From an archaeon (GTDB taxonomy: Archaea; Nanobdellota; Nanobdellia; Woesearchaeales; GW2011-AR9): a stretch of DNA of 38,018 nt. The notes under the pieces were generated by a model that did no database searches, was not told the origin of the DNA, and saw nothing but the letters and a program-made list of their open reading frames with translations. Shown here piece after piece: positions 1 to 6,925 of this stretch (position 1 is its first letter; every line of letters begins with the position of its first letter). Position numbers and translations under genes: made by a program. Location of the stretch: assembly GCA_030704845.1 (NCBI GenBank), contig JAUYKZ010000004.1, positions 1 through 38,018 of the forward strand, written 5' to 3'.

Positions 1-28
1 TTTCGCTCCACTTCGTTCCGCTCACCTC

Positions 29-143
29 GCTTAACACGGCATATACGGTTCGCTCGTTGCACTTCGCTCACCCATATTTTGCAGTGGTGCGCTAACGCGC
101 TATTATACCACTGCAAAACATCGTATATGCCGGAACGTTAAGC
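29..143 (+). repeat. attC-like recombination site 1 (large imperfect palindrome)
   Basis: The ends are GCTTAAC (29-35) and GTTAAGC (137-143). They match the integron attC core consensus RYYYAAC ... GTTRRRY and are perfectly complementary to each other. After an unequal spacer (1 base on the left, 4 on the right) follows an 11-bp inner stem, CGGCATATACG (37-47) with CGTATATGCCG (122-132). The apical part holds a further 12-bp hairpin, TTTTGCAGTGGT (77-88) with ACCACTGCAAAA (107-118). Order, unequal spacer and long variable loop fit an attC site. No integrase is visible, so this is a structural inference. Confidence 0.6.
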
Positions 144-155
144 GACATATTACTC

Positions 156-165
156 GGGTGCCACT
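156..165. repeat. 10-bp inverted repeat, left arm, flanking the radical SAM gene
   Basis: GGGTGCCACT here is the exact reverse complement of AGTGGCACCC at 1562-1571, which overlaps the stop codon of the radical SAM gene. The pair brackets the gene just inside the two attC-like sites. It could be part of the cassette ends or chance. Confidence 0.45.
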
Positions 166-171
166 TCAATA

Positions 172-181
172 ATATTTAAAT
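172..181 (+). promoter_or_regulatory. TATA box of the radical SAM gene
   Basis: ATATTTAAAT lies about 25-30 bases upstream of the ATG at 205, the usual archaeal spacing for a leaderless or short-leader transcript. It lies inside the putative cassette, so the gene would carry its own promoter. Confidence 0.5.
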
Positions 182-204
182 ACTACTCTTAAGTTACTAT
201 CATT

Positions 205-1563
205 ATGGAACTATCAGATAGGATATTAAAATTTGAATTAGATGGGTTTAGCTCTCTCCTTATCAATCCAATAACTGGTGCTATTGATGTTGCTCCAAAA
301 CAAATTCTTGATGATATGCCAGATTCAGCAAAAGAACATTTAGATTCTAGGGGATATTTTTTCTCTGAAGATGAAAGAACTGAAATATTAAGAGGTTTAC
401 AATCAACATATGAACAACACAGCCAGAATGTTCCTTATTGGTTTTATGTTTTAACAACCCTTAATTGTAATTTTGGATGTCCAATTTGTTATGAAAAACA
501 AACATTAGAAAATTCTGAAACAACACCTCAAAAACTTGAAAAAATAATAAAAACTGTTAGTGAATTTCAAGAAGAACATAAAATTCCTTCAGAAAGAATG
601 AATTTAGTTATTTTTGGCGGAGAACCTTTATGTGCTTCTGATCCTAATGTTGTTCGTCAAATTTTTGATACATCTGTCCAACATAACTGGAAAGATGTTA
701 TTGTTACAAATGGTTCTAGGGCAAAAAGATTTATTGATATGTTTGTTGAATATTCTAATACAATTTCTGATTTTCGTGTAACTTTAGATGGCCCACAATC
801 AATCCATGATGCAAGAAGACCTTATAGAGGAGGAAGAGGTTCATTTAATGATGTTGTAGATGCTATTGAATTGCTTCTTGAAAATAATCTTCGAGTGAAA
901 ATGCAAACGATATTAGGTTCAGGAAATATTCAACATTATGATGAATTAATGTCTTTCGTTGATAAAAGAGGCTGGTTACAATATCCTAATTTTGAATGGA
1001 GAATTGAGGGTTCACATGATTATGCAAATTTAGACCCTGAAAAAGACGAAATTTCTGAGGGAAAAATAGTCCAGAAATTAATTCAATCATGGGAAGAGCA
1101 CCCAGAACTTCATGGAAAACTAAAATTTGAAAGTTTCAAATATCTTGGCCACATAACGAGGAGTTTTGGGTGGTTGGGAGAATACAAAACTTATTGGGGT
1201 CCAAAATTTGGATTTTGTGAACCTCAAAAAGATTTCCATTATGTTTTTTCAACTGATGGAAACATATACCATTGCCCCAGAACAATTAACAATCCAGATT
1301 TTTATGTTGGAAATACAAAAGAGGGTGTTGTTTCAGATGAAGAATTAAAACATAAAACTATTTTAGACAGAGAAGATTGTTTACCTTGTTCAATAAATAC
1401 TTTGTGTGGCGGTGGCTGTGTTGTTCAGAAAAAATATCATCCTCAATTAAATTGTAAAGAATATGCATCCTCAGTTATCTCAGAATTTGTCGATTTGATG
1501 AAAAGTAAAATACTGGAGAGAGCTAATCCAACTAAGATAGTTCCAATAAACGATTTGTGGTAG
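205..1563 (+). CDS. Radical SAM/SPASM-domain protein (peptide-maturase type)
   Basis: A 452-residue radical SAM enzyme with a C-terminal SPASM-type auxiliary cluster region. The SAM-binding 4Fe-4S motif is CX3CX2C at C88, C92 and C95, followed by FGGEP (137-141) and TLDGP (193-197). The C-terminal part has the cysteines expected of SPASM: C338, C357, C392, C395, C401, C405 and C417, with the typical CGGGC segment. About 80 residues precede the radical SAM core, as in peptide-modifying (RiPP) and sulfatase-type maturases. The substrate cannot be named: no precursor peptide gene is visible beside it. The gene is alone between two attC-like sites and has its own TATA box, so it looks like a single-gene integron cassette. 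The start at ATG 205 fits the TATA spacing. Confidence 0.9.
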   Translation: MELSDRILKFELDGFSSLLINPITGAIDVAPKQILDDMPDSAKEHLDSRGYFFSEDERTEILRGLQSTYEQHSQNVPYWFYVLTTLNCNFGCPICYEKQTLENSETTPQKLEKIIKTVSEFQEEHKIPSERMNLVIFGGEPLCASDPNVVRQIFDTSVQHNWKDVIVTNGSRAKRFIDMFVEYSNTISDFRVTLDGPQSIHDARRPYRGGRGSFNDVVDAIELLLENNLRVKMQTILGSGNIQHYDELMSFVDKRGWLQYPNFEWRIEGSHDYANLDPEKDEISEGKIVQKLIQSWEEHPELHGKLKFESFKYLGHITRSFGWLGEYKTYWGPKFGFCEPQKDFHYVFSTDGNIYHCPRTINNPDFYVGNTKEGVVSDEELKHKTILDREDCLPCSINTLCGGGCVVQKKYHPQLNCKEYASSVISEFVDLMKSKILERANPTKIVPINDLW

Positions 1564-1571
1564 TGGCACCC
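1562..1571. repeat. 10-bp inverted repeat, right arm
   Basis: AGTGGCACCC is the reverse complement of the sequence at 156-165. It begins on the last two bases of the radical SAM stop codon. Confidence 0.45.
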
Positions 1572-1643
1572 TGCGTCATACGCTGCGGATTTCTTTCAGA
1601 AATCCTTGGGGACGCTGCGCTTTCGAGCTTTGCCCTTACCCTC

Positions 1644-1748
1644 GCTTAACAGGAATTTCCTATGTTAGCCAAAATTTTCTTACTGCCTAGTAGGTTCATA
1701 CGCTTCGCTATTCCCGAAAATCTAAAAAGATAGGTGCCTTCGTTAAAT
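1644..1748 (+). repeat. attC-like recombination site 2
   Basis: GCTTAAC (1644-1650) and GTTAAAT (1742-1748) both fit the attC core consensus and lie in the right order. The arms pair imperfectly in steps: AAC/GTT, AGG/CCT, CCTAT (1659-1663) with ATAGG (1730-1734), TTAG (1665-1668) with CTAA (1722-1725), and ATTTTC (1674-1679) with GAAAAT (1716-1721), with unpaired bases between. The left core shares the string CTCGCTTAACA with site 1, which supports a common origin. It is weaker than site 1 because the outermost bases of the two cores do not pair. Confidence 0.45.
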
Positions 1749-1879
1749 CGAGAAACGGAAACAACTAAGAAATGCTATGCACTTTCTTCTAACATTGATT
1801 TAACGATTACGTTTCACTCCATCCAAATTTTTGCCGACTAAAAAAAACGAAACGAGGGGGGAGTTCCTAAAAATAAAGG

Positions 1880-1891
1880 GGGGACAATTTC
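1880..1891. repeat. 12-bp inverted repeat, left arm, around the HEPN/nucleotidyltransferase module
   Basis: GGGGACAATTTC is the exact reverse complement of GAAATTGTCCCC at 3341-3352. The 1473-bp segment between contains a regulator remnant and the nucleotidyltransferase/HEPN pair. No transposase and no clear target duplication are seen. Confidence 0.45.
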
Positions 1892-1934
1892 TATCAAACC
1901 TACACTTTGTTTTTTTCAGTTACAAGCAAACCTC

Positions 1935-2234
1935 TTGCACGGTGGGTGGAATGACGGCTTTCTCCTCCAATTTCCCAAAATTCACCAGGGTCAAAGCCTT
2001 TGCCATTATTTAAACCAAGAAGTAATCCTCTACAAGCTTTGCGAAGCAAGAAGAATGCCACTAAAGATGGAATCTCCTTCTTGGGTAATGATCTACAAAG
2101 ATGTAGTATTAATCGCTATTCCACAGGGAGATATGCCCTTTGCTTTTGAAATAACAAGTCAACAAGTTGCTGATTCTTTCAAAAATTATTTTGAATGGTT
2201 TTGGAAACAAAGCAAACCATTCGGAAAATCATAA
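1935..2234 (+). pseudogene. Remnant of a transcriptional regulator (TrmB-like C-terminal part)
   Basis: The last 60 or so residues look like the C-terminal part of an archaeal TrmB/HTH-type regulator: a short strand containing MIYKDVVLIAI, then PFAFEIT, then a helix ending SFKNYFEWFWKQSK. I place it there by resemblance only. The upstream 40 residues do not look like a winged-helix domain, and no DNA-binding region is present. This is therefore best read as a broken 3' fragment. It converges on the HEPN gene and overlaps its end by a few bases (2229-2234). It lies inside the 12-bp inverted repeat pair. Confidence 0.4.
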
Positions 2235-2705
2235 TTCACTCAACGCAATTTCAATCTTCTCAACTACTCTCTTTGCATTTTCAAGCAACTCTTTCAATAA
2301 TTTCTCATTTACAGTGGTTTCTGTTCCATACTGAAATTCTTCTCTGAGAGATTTCGCATCTTTAGAAGTCATTTGCTCAGTTGTTCTGATAAAAGCAATA
2401 TCTTTCAAATCAAGATCAATCTTTTCTTGTTCAATCAAATATTCAACGGCATTAATCGTACATTCGTGGTTTTTAGATTCATAACCAATCTTGAAGAGAA
2501 CAGCAAGTAGAGAATGATACATAGCATAGTAAGATTGCGAAACGCCCCAATCACTAAAGCCACCTTTAATGTTGTAATCAGCAGCACGAAGATTATGTTT
2601 TGCTTTGTTGATATGCTCTTCTGATAATCTGTCGTTTGGCTTAATCTTTTTCATTCTTGTTTCTCTCGCCAAACACCAATCCAGTTTTTGTTTATGAATT
2701 GACAT
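2229..2705 (-). CDS. HEPN-domain protein (partner of the nucleotidyltransferase)
   Basis: A 158-residue protein with a HEPN-type helical domain. The hallmark is the segment SQSYYAMYHSLLAVLFKIGY in the middle, followed by a conserved NH and a long helical C-terminus. HEPN proteins beside minimal nucleotidyltransferases (MNT) form HEPN/MNT modules, where HEPN is the likely RNase toxin and MNT the antidote that modifies it. The start overlaps the end of the nucleotidyltransferase gene by 14 bases (2692-2705), so the two are co-transcribed and probably translationally coupled. The exact toxin status is inferred from family and arrangement. Confidence 0.8.
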   Translation of the reverse strand: MSIHKQKLDWCLARETRMKKIKPNDRLSEEHINKAKHNLRAADYNIKGGFSDWGVSQSYYAMYHSLLAVLFKIGYESKNHECTINAVEYLIEQEKIDLDLKDIAFIRTTEQMTSKDAKSLREEFQYGTETTVNEKLLKELLENAKRVVEKIEIALSEL

Positions 2706-3276
2706 TTTTGATAACCTCCATGAATATTGATTCCCCTCTTAGCACAATGCCTTCTTTTATCATACTTAAGATGGCTTCTTTCTTATTTTTTATTGCTTTT
2801 ATTAAATCTTCCTGCTTCATAATCAACGGTACAACTGGTTTGGTTCTGATTTTAGATATTTCTAAACAAAAATTATTGACTTTTTTAGTTTGATTAGTGA
2901 GAAATAAAACATCAACATCATTAAAATCCTTACCTCTTAACACAGAACCAAAAATAATGATCATTTCAGCATCTTTGAATTTAACAACTTCATCTGCATA
3001 CAACTTTGCATGACCTTTAAGACTGCGTTTCTCAGCCAAAAGCAGAAGCTCACATAATTTTATTGTTTCAGGGTTATCAAAGTTTAACTTATAGTGAGAG
3101 GCATTGCTGATCTCTTTCTTTATGAGTATCTTATCTTTCTCCAAATCCTTGAGAATCTTAAATGCACTACCTACGCTAATCTTATTCAGTTTAGCAATCT
3201 GATTAATATTATAGCCAAATTCTTCTGTGTTTCTTAATAAGTACATAATCACGCTTGCTGTGTTTGTTGGTATCAT
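2692..3276 (-). CDS. Winged-helix/minimal nucleotidyltransferase fusion (MNT of a HEPN/MNT pair)
   Basis: The protein has an N-terminal winged helix (segment NINQIAKLNKISVGSAFKIL) and a C-terminal minimal nucleotidyltransferase domain with the signature IIFGSVLRGKDFNDVDVLF, that is GS followed by the DxD metal site. The reading frame is open to an upstream start at 3387. I prefer ATG 3276 because a TATA-like ACATTTATAAAT lies at about 3315-3326, inside the longer version. The winged helix suggests that the protein also autoregulates the pair. It overlaps the HEPN gene downstream. The module sits between attC-like DNA and core genes, as defence and toxin-antitoxin modules often do. Confidence 0.8.
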   Translation of the reverse strand: MIPTNTASVIMYLLRNTEEFGYNINQIAKLNKISVGSAFKILKDLEKDKILIKKEISNASHYKLNFDNPETIKLCELLLLAEKRSLKGHAKLYADEVVKFKDAEMIIIFGSVLRGKDFNDVDVLFLTNQTKKVNNFCLEISKIRTKPVVPLIMKQEDLIKAIKNKKEAILSMIKEGIVLRGESIFMEVIKNVNS

Positions 3277-3340
3277 TTTCAATATAAGTGAATAATTATT
3301 CAATAATAATGAATGATTTATAAATGTTACGTTTTTGAAC

Positions 3341-3352
3341 GAAATTGTCCCC
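3341..3352. repeat. 12-bp inverted repeat, right arm
   Basis: GAAATTGTCCCC pairs with GGGGACAATTTC at 1880-1891. It lies just upstream of the promoter of the nucleotidyltransferase gene. Confidence 0.45.
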
Positions 3353-3436
3353 TCAATACTTGTTCTCAAAGTAACGCTGAAGCTCAAATAATAGAACGGA
3401 ACTCTCCTTGATGTACTAACTAAAAGATCCTTCGGC

Positions 3437-3487
3437 TTGAATCTATCTGAGGTAGCAACAGTAGATTCAATTTACAAAACTACCTCA
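3437..3487 (-). other. Possible H-type pseudoknot directly after purD
   Basis: Two perfect stems are interleaved: TTGAATCTA (3437-3445) with TAGATTCAA (3462-3470), and TGAGGTAG (3448-3455) with CTACCTCA (3480-3487). The 5' arm of one lies in the loop of the other, so both can form only as a pseudoknot or as alternatives. On the minus strand this begins 6 bases after the purD stop codon. It may be a 3'-end structure of the purD transcript. Confidence 0.45.
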
Positions 3488-3492
3488 TTAAT

Positions 3493-4818
3493 CTAAAATT
3501 TAGGCGTTCTTAAATACAATAACTGATCCTTCTGACCAATATCCATTCGATATTGAAGATTTCCTTTCTCAACATCAATTTTTGTGATTGCTTCATATGC
3601 TCTTTTTCTGGCATGGACAATATCTTCTCCTTCTCCAACCACACTAAACAATCTTCCACCGTTTACAGTAAGTGAATCAAATGAACCGTCCATTCCCGCT
3701 CCAAAGATTTGCGCGCCCTTAACCCGCCTAGCATTATTTATTCCAAAAATCTTTTTACCAATATTATCTGAATAATCATCAGGATAACCTTTCACTGCTC
3801 CAACGACACAAACCCGAACTTTATCATTAAAAGATAAATCGATTTCATCCAATCTTCCTTCAAGACTAGCTAAAACCACTTCACCATAATCAGTTTTTAA
3901 TCCAGGTAGAACAGCTTGACATTCTGGATCTCCCCAACGAGCATTATATTCGATTACTTTTATTTTTTGATCTCTAGTAATAATTCCGCCGAGGTATAAT
4001 ATACCACCAAAAGGCGTTCCTTCTTGACGTAAACCATCTACAGTTTTCTGAAGAAGTTCTTGTTCGATATATTCTTCTAATCCTTTAGTTATCAAAGTTG
4101 GAGAAATCGCTCCCATTCCCCCAGTTTGAGGCCCGCTGTCATTGATAAACAAACGTTTATAATCTCTTGATGATGGAAAAAAACGACAAGTTGTTCCATC
4201 GGTAACTGCAAAATAAGAAAATTCTTCTCCGATTAATCCTTCCTCAATCAAGAAAGTTTCACCAGCTTTCCCAAAATCTGACATCTCTCTAATTGCACGA
4301 AGAGCTGATTTAAATGAAGTTGCAAGAAGAGCTCCTTTACCACCACATAATCCAGAAGCTTTTATGTAAAGTGGTTTAGATTTATCGGTCCGATATAATT
4401 CTTCTACATAATCGGAAGCCTGCCAACGATTATTAAAAATTTCATACGCTGGAGAAGGAATTCCGTGTCTTCTCATGAATTCTCTTGACCAAGCCTTATC
4501 CCATTCAATTCGCGATGCTGCTTGAGTTGGACCAAATACATCAAATCCGTTCTGTTGAAGAAGATTAACGGCCCCATTAGCTATTGCATCATCTTGAGCT
4601 ACATCAATCAAATCTGGAGAATATTTTATTGCTAAATATAACAACGAATCTGGGTCATTCAACGAACAATTTTTATCGATAGCTACCGGTTTATCGCGGT
4701 TGTAAATCATAAAATCGTTCCCAGGCGTTACCAATATTTCTTCTACTAACGGACTTTTCTCATATGCCTTAGAGATAACATGTTCCCTAGCACCAGATCC
4801 AATAATCATTACCCTCAT
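3493..4818 (-). CDS. purD: Phosphoribosylamine-glycine ligase (GAR synthetase)
   Basis: This enzyme joins phosphoribosylamine and glycine with ATP in step two of purine synthesis. The 441 residues are close to the usual family length. Visible motifs are the N-terminal GSGAREH, the ATP-grasp segment with SGLCGGKGALLA, GPQTGGMGAISPT, and the signature EYNARWGDPECQAVLP. A C-terminal beta-barrel part follows. It is the last gene of a minus-strand run. Its ATG shares one base with the stop codon of the VKOR gene upstream, so the two are translationally coupled, an unexpected partner for a purine gene. No other purine genes are in the window. Confidence 0.93.
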   Translation of the reverse strand: MRVMIIGSGAREHVISKAYEKSPLVEEILVTPGNDFMIYNRDKPVAIDKNCSLNDPDSLLYLAIKYSPDLIDVAQDDAIANGAVNLLQQNGFDVFGPTQAASRIEWDKAWSREFMRRHGIPSPAYEIFNNRWQASDYVEELYRTDKSKPLYIKASGLCGGKGALLATSFKSALRAIREMSDFGKAGETFLIEEGLIGEEFSYFAVTDGTTCRFFPSSRDYKRLFINDSGPQTGGMGAISPTLITKGLEEYIEQELLQKTVDGLRQEGTPFGGILYLGGIITRDQKIKVIEYNARWGDPECQAVLPGLKTDYGEVVLASLEGRLDEIDLSFNDKVRVCVVGAVKGYPDDYSDNIGKKIFGINNARRVKGAQIFGAGMDGSFDSLTVNGGRLFSVVGEGEDIVHARKRAYEAITKIDVEKGNLQYRMDIGQKDQLLYLRTPKF

Positions 4819-5276
4819 TATTTTAGAACTAATAGATAGCTGTTAATAAAGATTATGACTGTTAAAATTGCAGAAATGATACAGTAAAAACAATAATCCT
4901 TAATGACAAATGCCTGAATTAAAATTAGAATTATAGAAAATAAAATAGAACCGCCGGCAGCTAGAAGCACAGGCAGGGCTAATAAGTTAAGTAAAGAAGG
5001 AACAATTATCATTGAAAGTACGGCCAGAAACATTGAAAGAAAAAATAAAACGCCAAGGGTTTCATTTCTGATCCAAAATATGTGAGACCATCTGCTTTCC
5101 GTAACCACACTACAATCATGATTTAGCGGACAAACCAGTGGTTGTTTTGGATTTTGTTTCTGTTTCTGATGCTTCCAAAGCAGATAACCAGCATTGATAG
5201 TTCCTAAAGAGATTACCACCAGAAGAACCGTTAATAGATTTAAATTTGCGATGTTATTTACCCCAATGAAGAACAA
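4818..5276 (-). CDS. Vitamin K epoxide reductase (VKOR)-family membrane protein
   Basis: An integral membrane protein of about 152 residues with four or five hydrophobic segments. It has both VKOR cysteine pairs: the loop pair C49 and C55 (CPLNHDC) and the active-site pair C129 and C132 (CFYC) at the start of the last membrane helix. Prokaryotic VKOR reoxidises a thioredoxin-like partner and passes electrons to quinone, supporting disulfide formation in secreted proteins. No thioredoxin domain is fused here. The start given is a TTG, which overlaps the upstream gene by 23 bases. No ATG is available before the first membrane segment, so the exact start is uncertain. Confidence 0.85.
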   Translation of the reverse strand: MFFIGVNNIANLNLLTVLLVVISLGTINAGYLLWKHQKQKQNPKQPLVCPLNHDCSVVTESRWSHIFWIRNETLGVLFFLSMFLAVLSMIIVPSLLNLLALPVLLAAGGSILFSIILILIQAFVIKDYCFYCIISAILTVIIFINSYLLVLK

Positions 5277-5634
5277 TTAATGCTATAGTTGAAAATAATA
5301 TTGCAATATCTCTGAATAGAACGTCTAAGAAACCATAATTAGCTACAATGATTGATAATAAAGTTAACCCAGACAATTCTGCGGCAAAAACTATTTTTTT
5401 GCCGCTTAACAACCATCCTGCCAAAACTAACTGATAAATTGAGAATGAAACCAGAAGAAAATTTTCAGAAATTGAATTTCTTAACCAGAACGGAAAAAAA
5501 CCAACCCATGCATCTGGTTGAAGGAATGAAGCAATAGCTGCATAAAGGAAAACCGTAGCAACCCCAGATCTAAGAAAAAAAGAAGAAGTTTTTATTCGAT
5601 CATTCAATTGATTCTTATTATTAATGAAAACCAT
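5254..5634 (-). CDS. DoxX-like membrane protein
   Basis: A protein of 126 residues with four predicted membrane segments. The N-terminus has a short polar part followed by FFLRSGVATVFLYAAIASFL and a proline-containing loop, the style of DoxX/DoxD-like small membrane proteins. The specific function is unknown; relatives are often tied to redox or disulfide chemistry. It overlaps the VKOR gene by 23 bases and lies 22 bases after the cupredoxin gene, so the three probably form one envelope-redox operon. Confidence 0.6.
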   Translation of the reverse strand: MVFINNKNQLNDRIKTSSFFLRSGVATVFLYAAIASFLQPDAWVGFFPFWLRNSISENFLLVSFSIYQLVLAGWLLSGKKIVFAAELSGLTLLSIIVANYGFLDVLFRDIAILFSTIALIVLHWGK

Positions 5635-5656
5635 TTAATTTCTCCAGATTCAACAA

Positions 5657-6214
5657 TTATTCAACAATAATGGTTCCGAAAGCACTTGGGTTTCTATGAT
5701 CGTGGTATTTCCATGAACCAATTTCGTTAAATTTAAAGGAATATGTCTCTCCAGGACCATATGCTCGACAAGCATCAAAAATATTGTCTGCTTCTGCAGT
5801 ATTACATTTTGAAATTGAAGACCCGGGATAAACGGTATGACTTGGATGCATAGCTGATGCTGGCCAGTACTGCTGGGTTCCAACATTAGTAAATTTGACT
5901 GTATCACCAGATTTAATGGTAATCTCTTTTGGCGAAAAACCACTTGATGACATTTCTACGATAGATATCTGAGCAGAATTTACGGTTTCAGTAATAGATT
6001 CAACAGCATTACTTGGTTCATCAGTATTTTGAACTTCTGCTGTTACGGTACTTGGGTCATCTAATACCATTGACGGTTTTTCAGAATCAGAAGTTGGTAT
6101 ATCAGCTGATACGCCATCATCAACTGTAGGGATTATCTGCCCCTGACAACCAGCAATAACCAGTGCAAGAATAATTAGGGATAATAATGATAATAATTGA
6201 ATAGATTTTTTCAT
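5657..6214 (-). CDS. Cupredoxin-like lipoprotein
   Basis: A signal peptide with lipobox-like LVIAGC (Cys at position 23 from the chosen start) is followed by a polar Ser/Thr/Asp-rich linker of about 60 residues and a plastocyanin/azurin-like domain. Histidines of the copper region are present (HPSH, and YHDH near the C-terminus). The classical type 1 pattern YHCxxH is replaced by YHDH, so the usual copper-ligand cysteine is absent at that place. Cysteines at 137 and 149 could form a disulfide instead. The frame opens with GTG at 6223 and ATG at 6220. I prefer ATG 6214 because AGGTGA lies 5 bases before it. It is probably surface-anchored and acts in electron transfer or copper binding. Confidence 0.75.
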   Translation of the reverse strand: MKKSIQLLSLLSLIILALVIAGCQGQIIPTVDDGVSADIPTSDSEKPSMVLDDPSTVTAEVQNTDEPSNAVESITETVNSAQISIVEMSSSGFSPKEITIKSGDTVKFTNVGTQQYWPASAMHPSHTVYPGSSISKCNTAEADNIFDACRAYGPGETYSFKFNEIGSWKYHDHRNPSAFGTIIVE

Positions 6215-6244
6215 CTGCATCACCTGAATATAGGATTTAATTGG

Positions 6245-6290
6245 TATTTATATAATTTGCTGATTACCATCCCTAACCACAAACTATTTT
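6245..6290. promoter_or_regulatory. Divergent promoters between the cupredoxin and adk genes
   Basis: TATTTATATAAT at 6245-6256 serves as a TATA box on the minus strand for the cupredoxin gene. ACTATTTTAA at about 6283-6292 is a weaker plus-strand TATA box 25-30 bases upstream of the adk ATG at 6315. Confidence 0.45.
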
Positions 6291-6314
6291 AACCCTGCAA
6301 ATATTACTTCTCGT

Positions 6315-6920
6315 ATGAAACTTGTTATTCTCGGCCCTCCAGGTAGCGGGAAAGGAACCGTTGCCAGCAGATTGGCAAAAGATTTTCATCTTAAACATCT
6401 TTCTATAGGACAACTTCTTAGAGAAGAAGCATGTAGAAAAACTAAAAGTGCGAAAGAAATCAGCAAATTCATCAATAAAGGAGATCTTGTTCCTAACCAG
6501 ATGTCAATTGATTTAGTTAAGAAACAGGTTAAAAAAAATAAAAATTATATCCTGGATGGATTCCCGAGAGCTATCGGACAAGCTGAAGGAACCAAGGATT
6601 TAGATATAGATTTAGTAATATATCTTGAGGTGTCAGAGAAAGATACGTTAGAACGACTAGGAAAAAGAAGAACCGATCCATTAACCGGAAAAACATATCA
6701 TTTAATCTTCTTACCACCACCAAAAAATATTATTAAACGGCTAATAAAACGAAAAGATGATACTCCTAAAGCTATAAAAGAGAGATTAAATGTTTTTAAT
6801 AAAGAAACTAAGCCAGTATTAAAATACTTCAAAATAAGGGGAATGCTTAAAAAGGTCAATGGCGCTCAAACACCAGATAAAGTATATGCTGCGGTTAAAA
6901 AAGCGGTTGAAGAACTATAA
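6315..6920 (+). CDS. adk: Adenylate kinase
   Basis: Interconverts ATP plus AMP and two ADP. The 201 residues carry the P-loop GPPGSGKGT at positions 7-15, the AMP-site segment LDGFPRAIGQAE, and a LID region beginning RRTDPLTGKTYH. The LID has no zinc cysteines. It is of the bacterial-style short family rather than the distinct AdkA family of many archaea, and related nucleoside monophosphate kinases cannot be fully excluded. It is followed after 5 bases by the helicase gene, so the two form an operon. Confidence 0.88.
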   Translation: MKLVILGPPGSGKGTVASRLAKDFHLKHLSIGQLLREEACRKTKSAKEISKFINKGDLVPNQMSIDLVKKQVKKNKNYILDGFPRAIGQAEGTKDLDIDLVIYLEVSEKDTLERLGKRRTDPLTGKTYHLIFLPPPKNIIKRLIKRKDDTPKAIKERLNVFNKETKPVLKYFKIRGMLKKVNGAQTPDKVYAAVKKAVEEL

Positions 6921-6925
6921 TACAA

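Larger units (their letters stand above)
1564..1934. other. Non-coding palindrome-rich stretch after the radical SAM gene
   Basis: I see no credible gene in this stretch. It holds the second attC-like site (1644-1748). Directly attached is another palindrome, CGTTAAATC (1741-1749) with GATTTAACG (1797-1805), which encloses a smaller imperfect hairpin around 1768-1790. The G-rich runs at 1855-1883 lead into the left arm of a 12-bp inverted repeat. Base use is richer in GC than the neighbouring genes at 1564-1650, which suggests imported DNA. Confidence 0.5.

Noticed and set aside
1831-2013. 60-residue plus-strand frame
   Set aside because: No domain, no promoter and G-run composition. It overlaps palindromic, inverted-repeat DNA.
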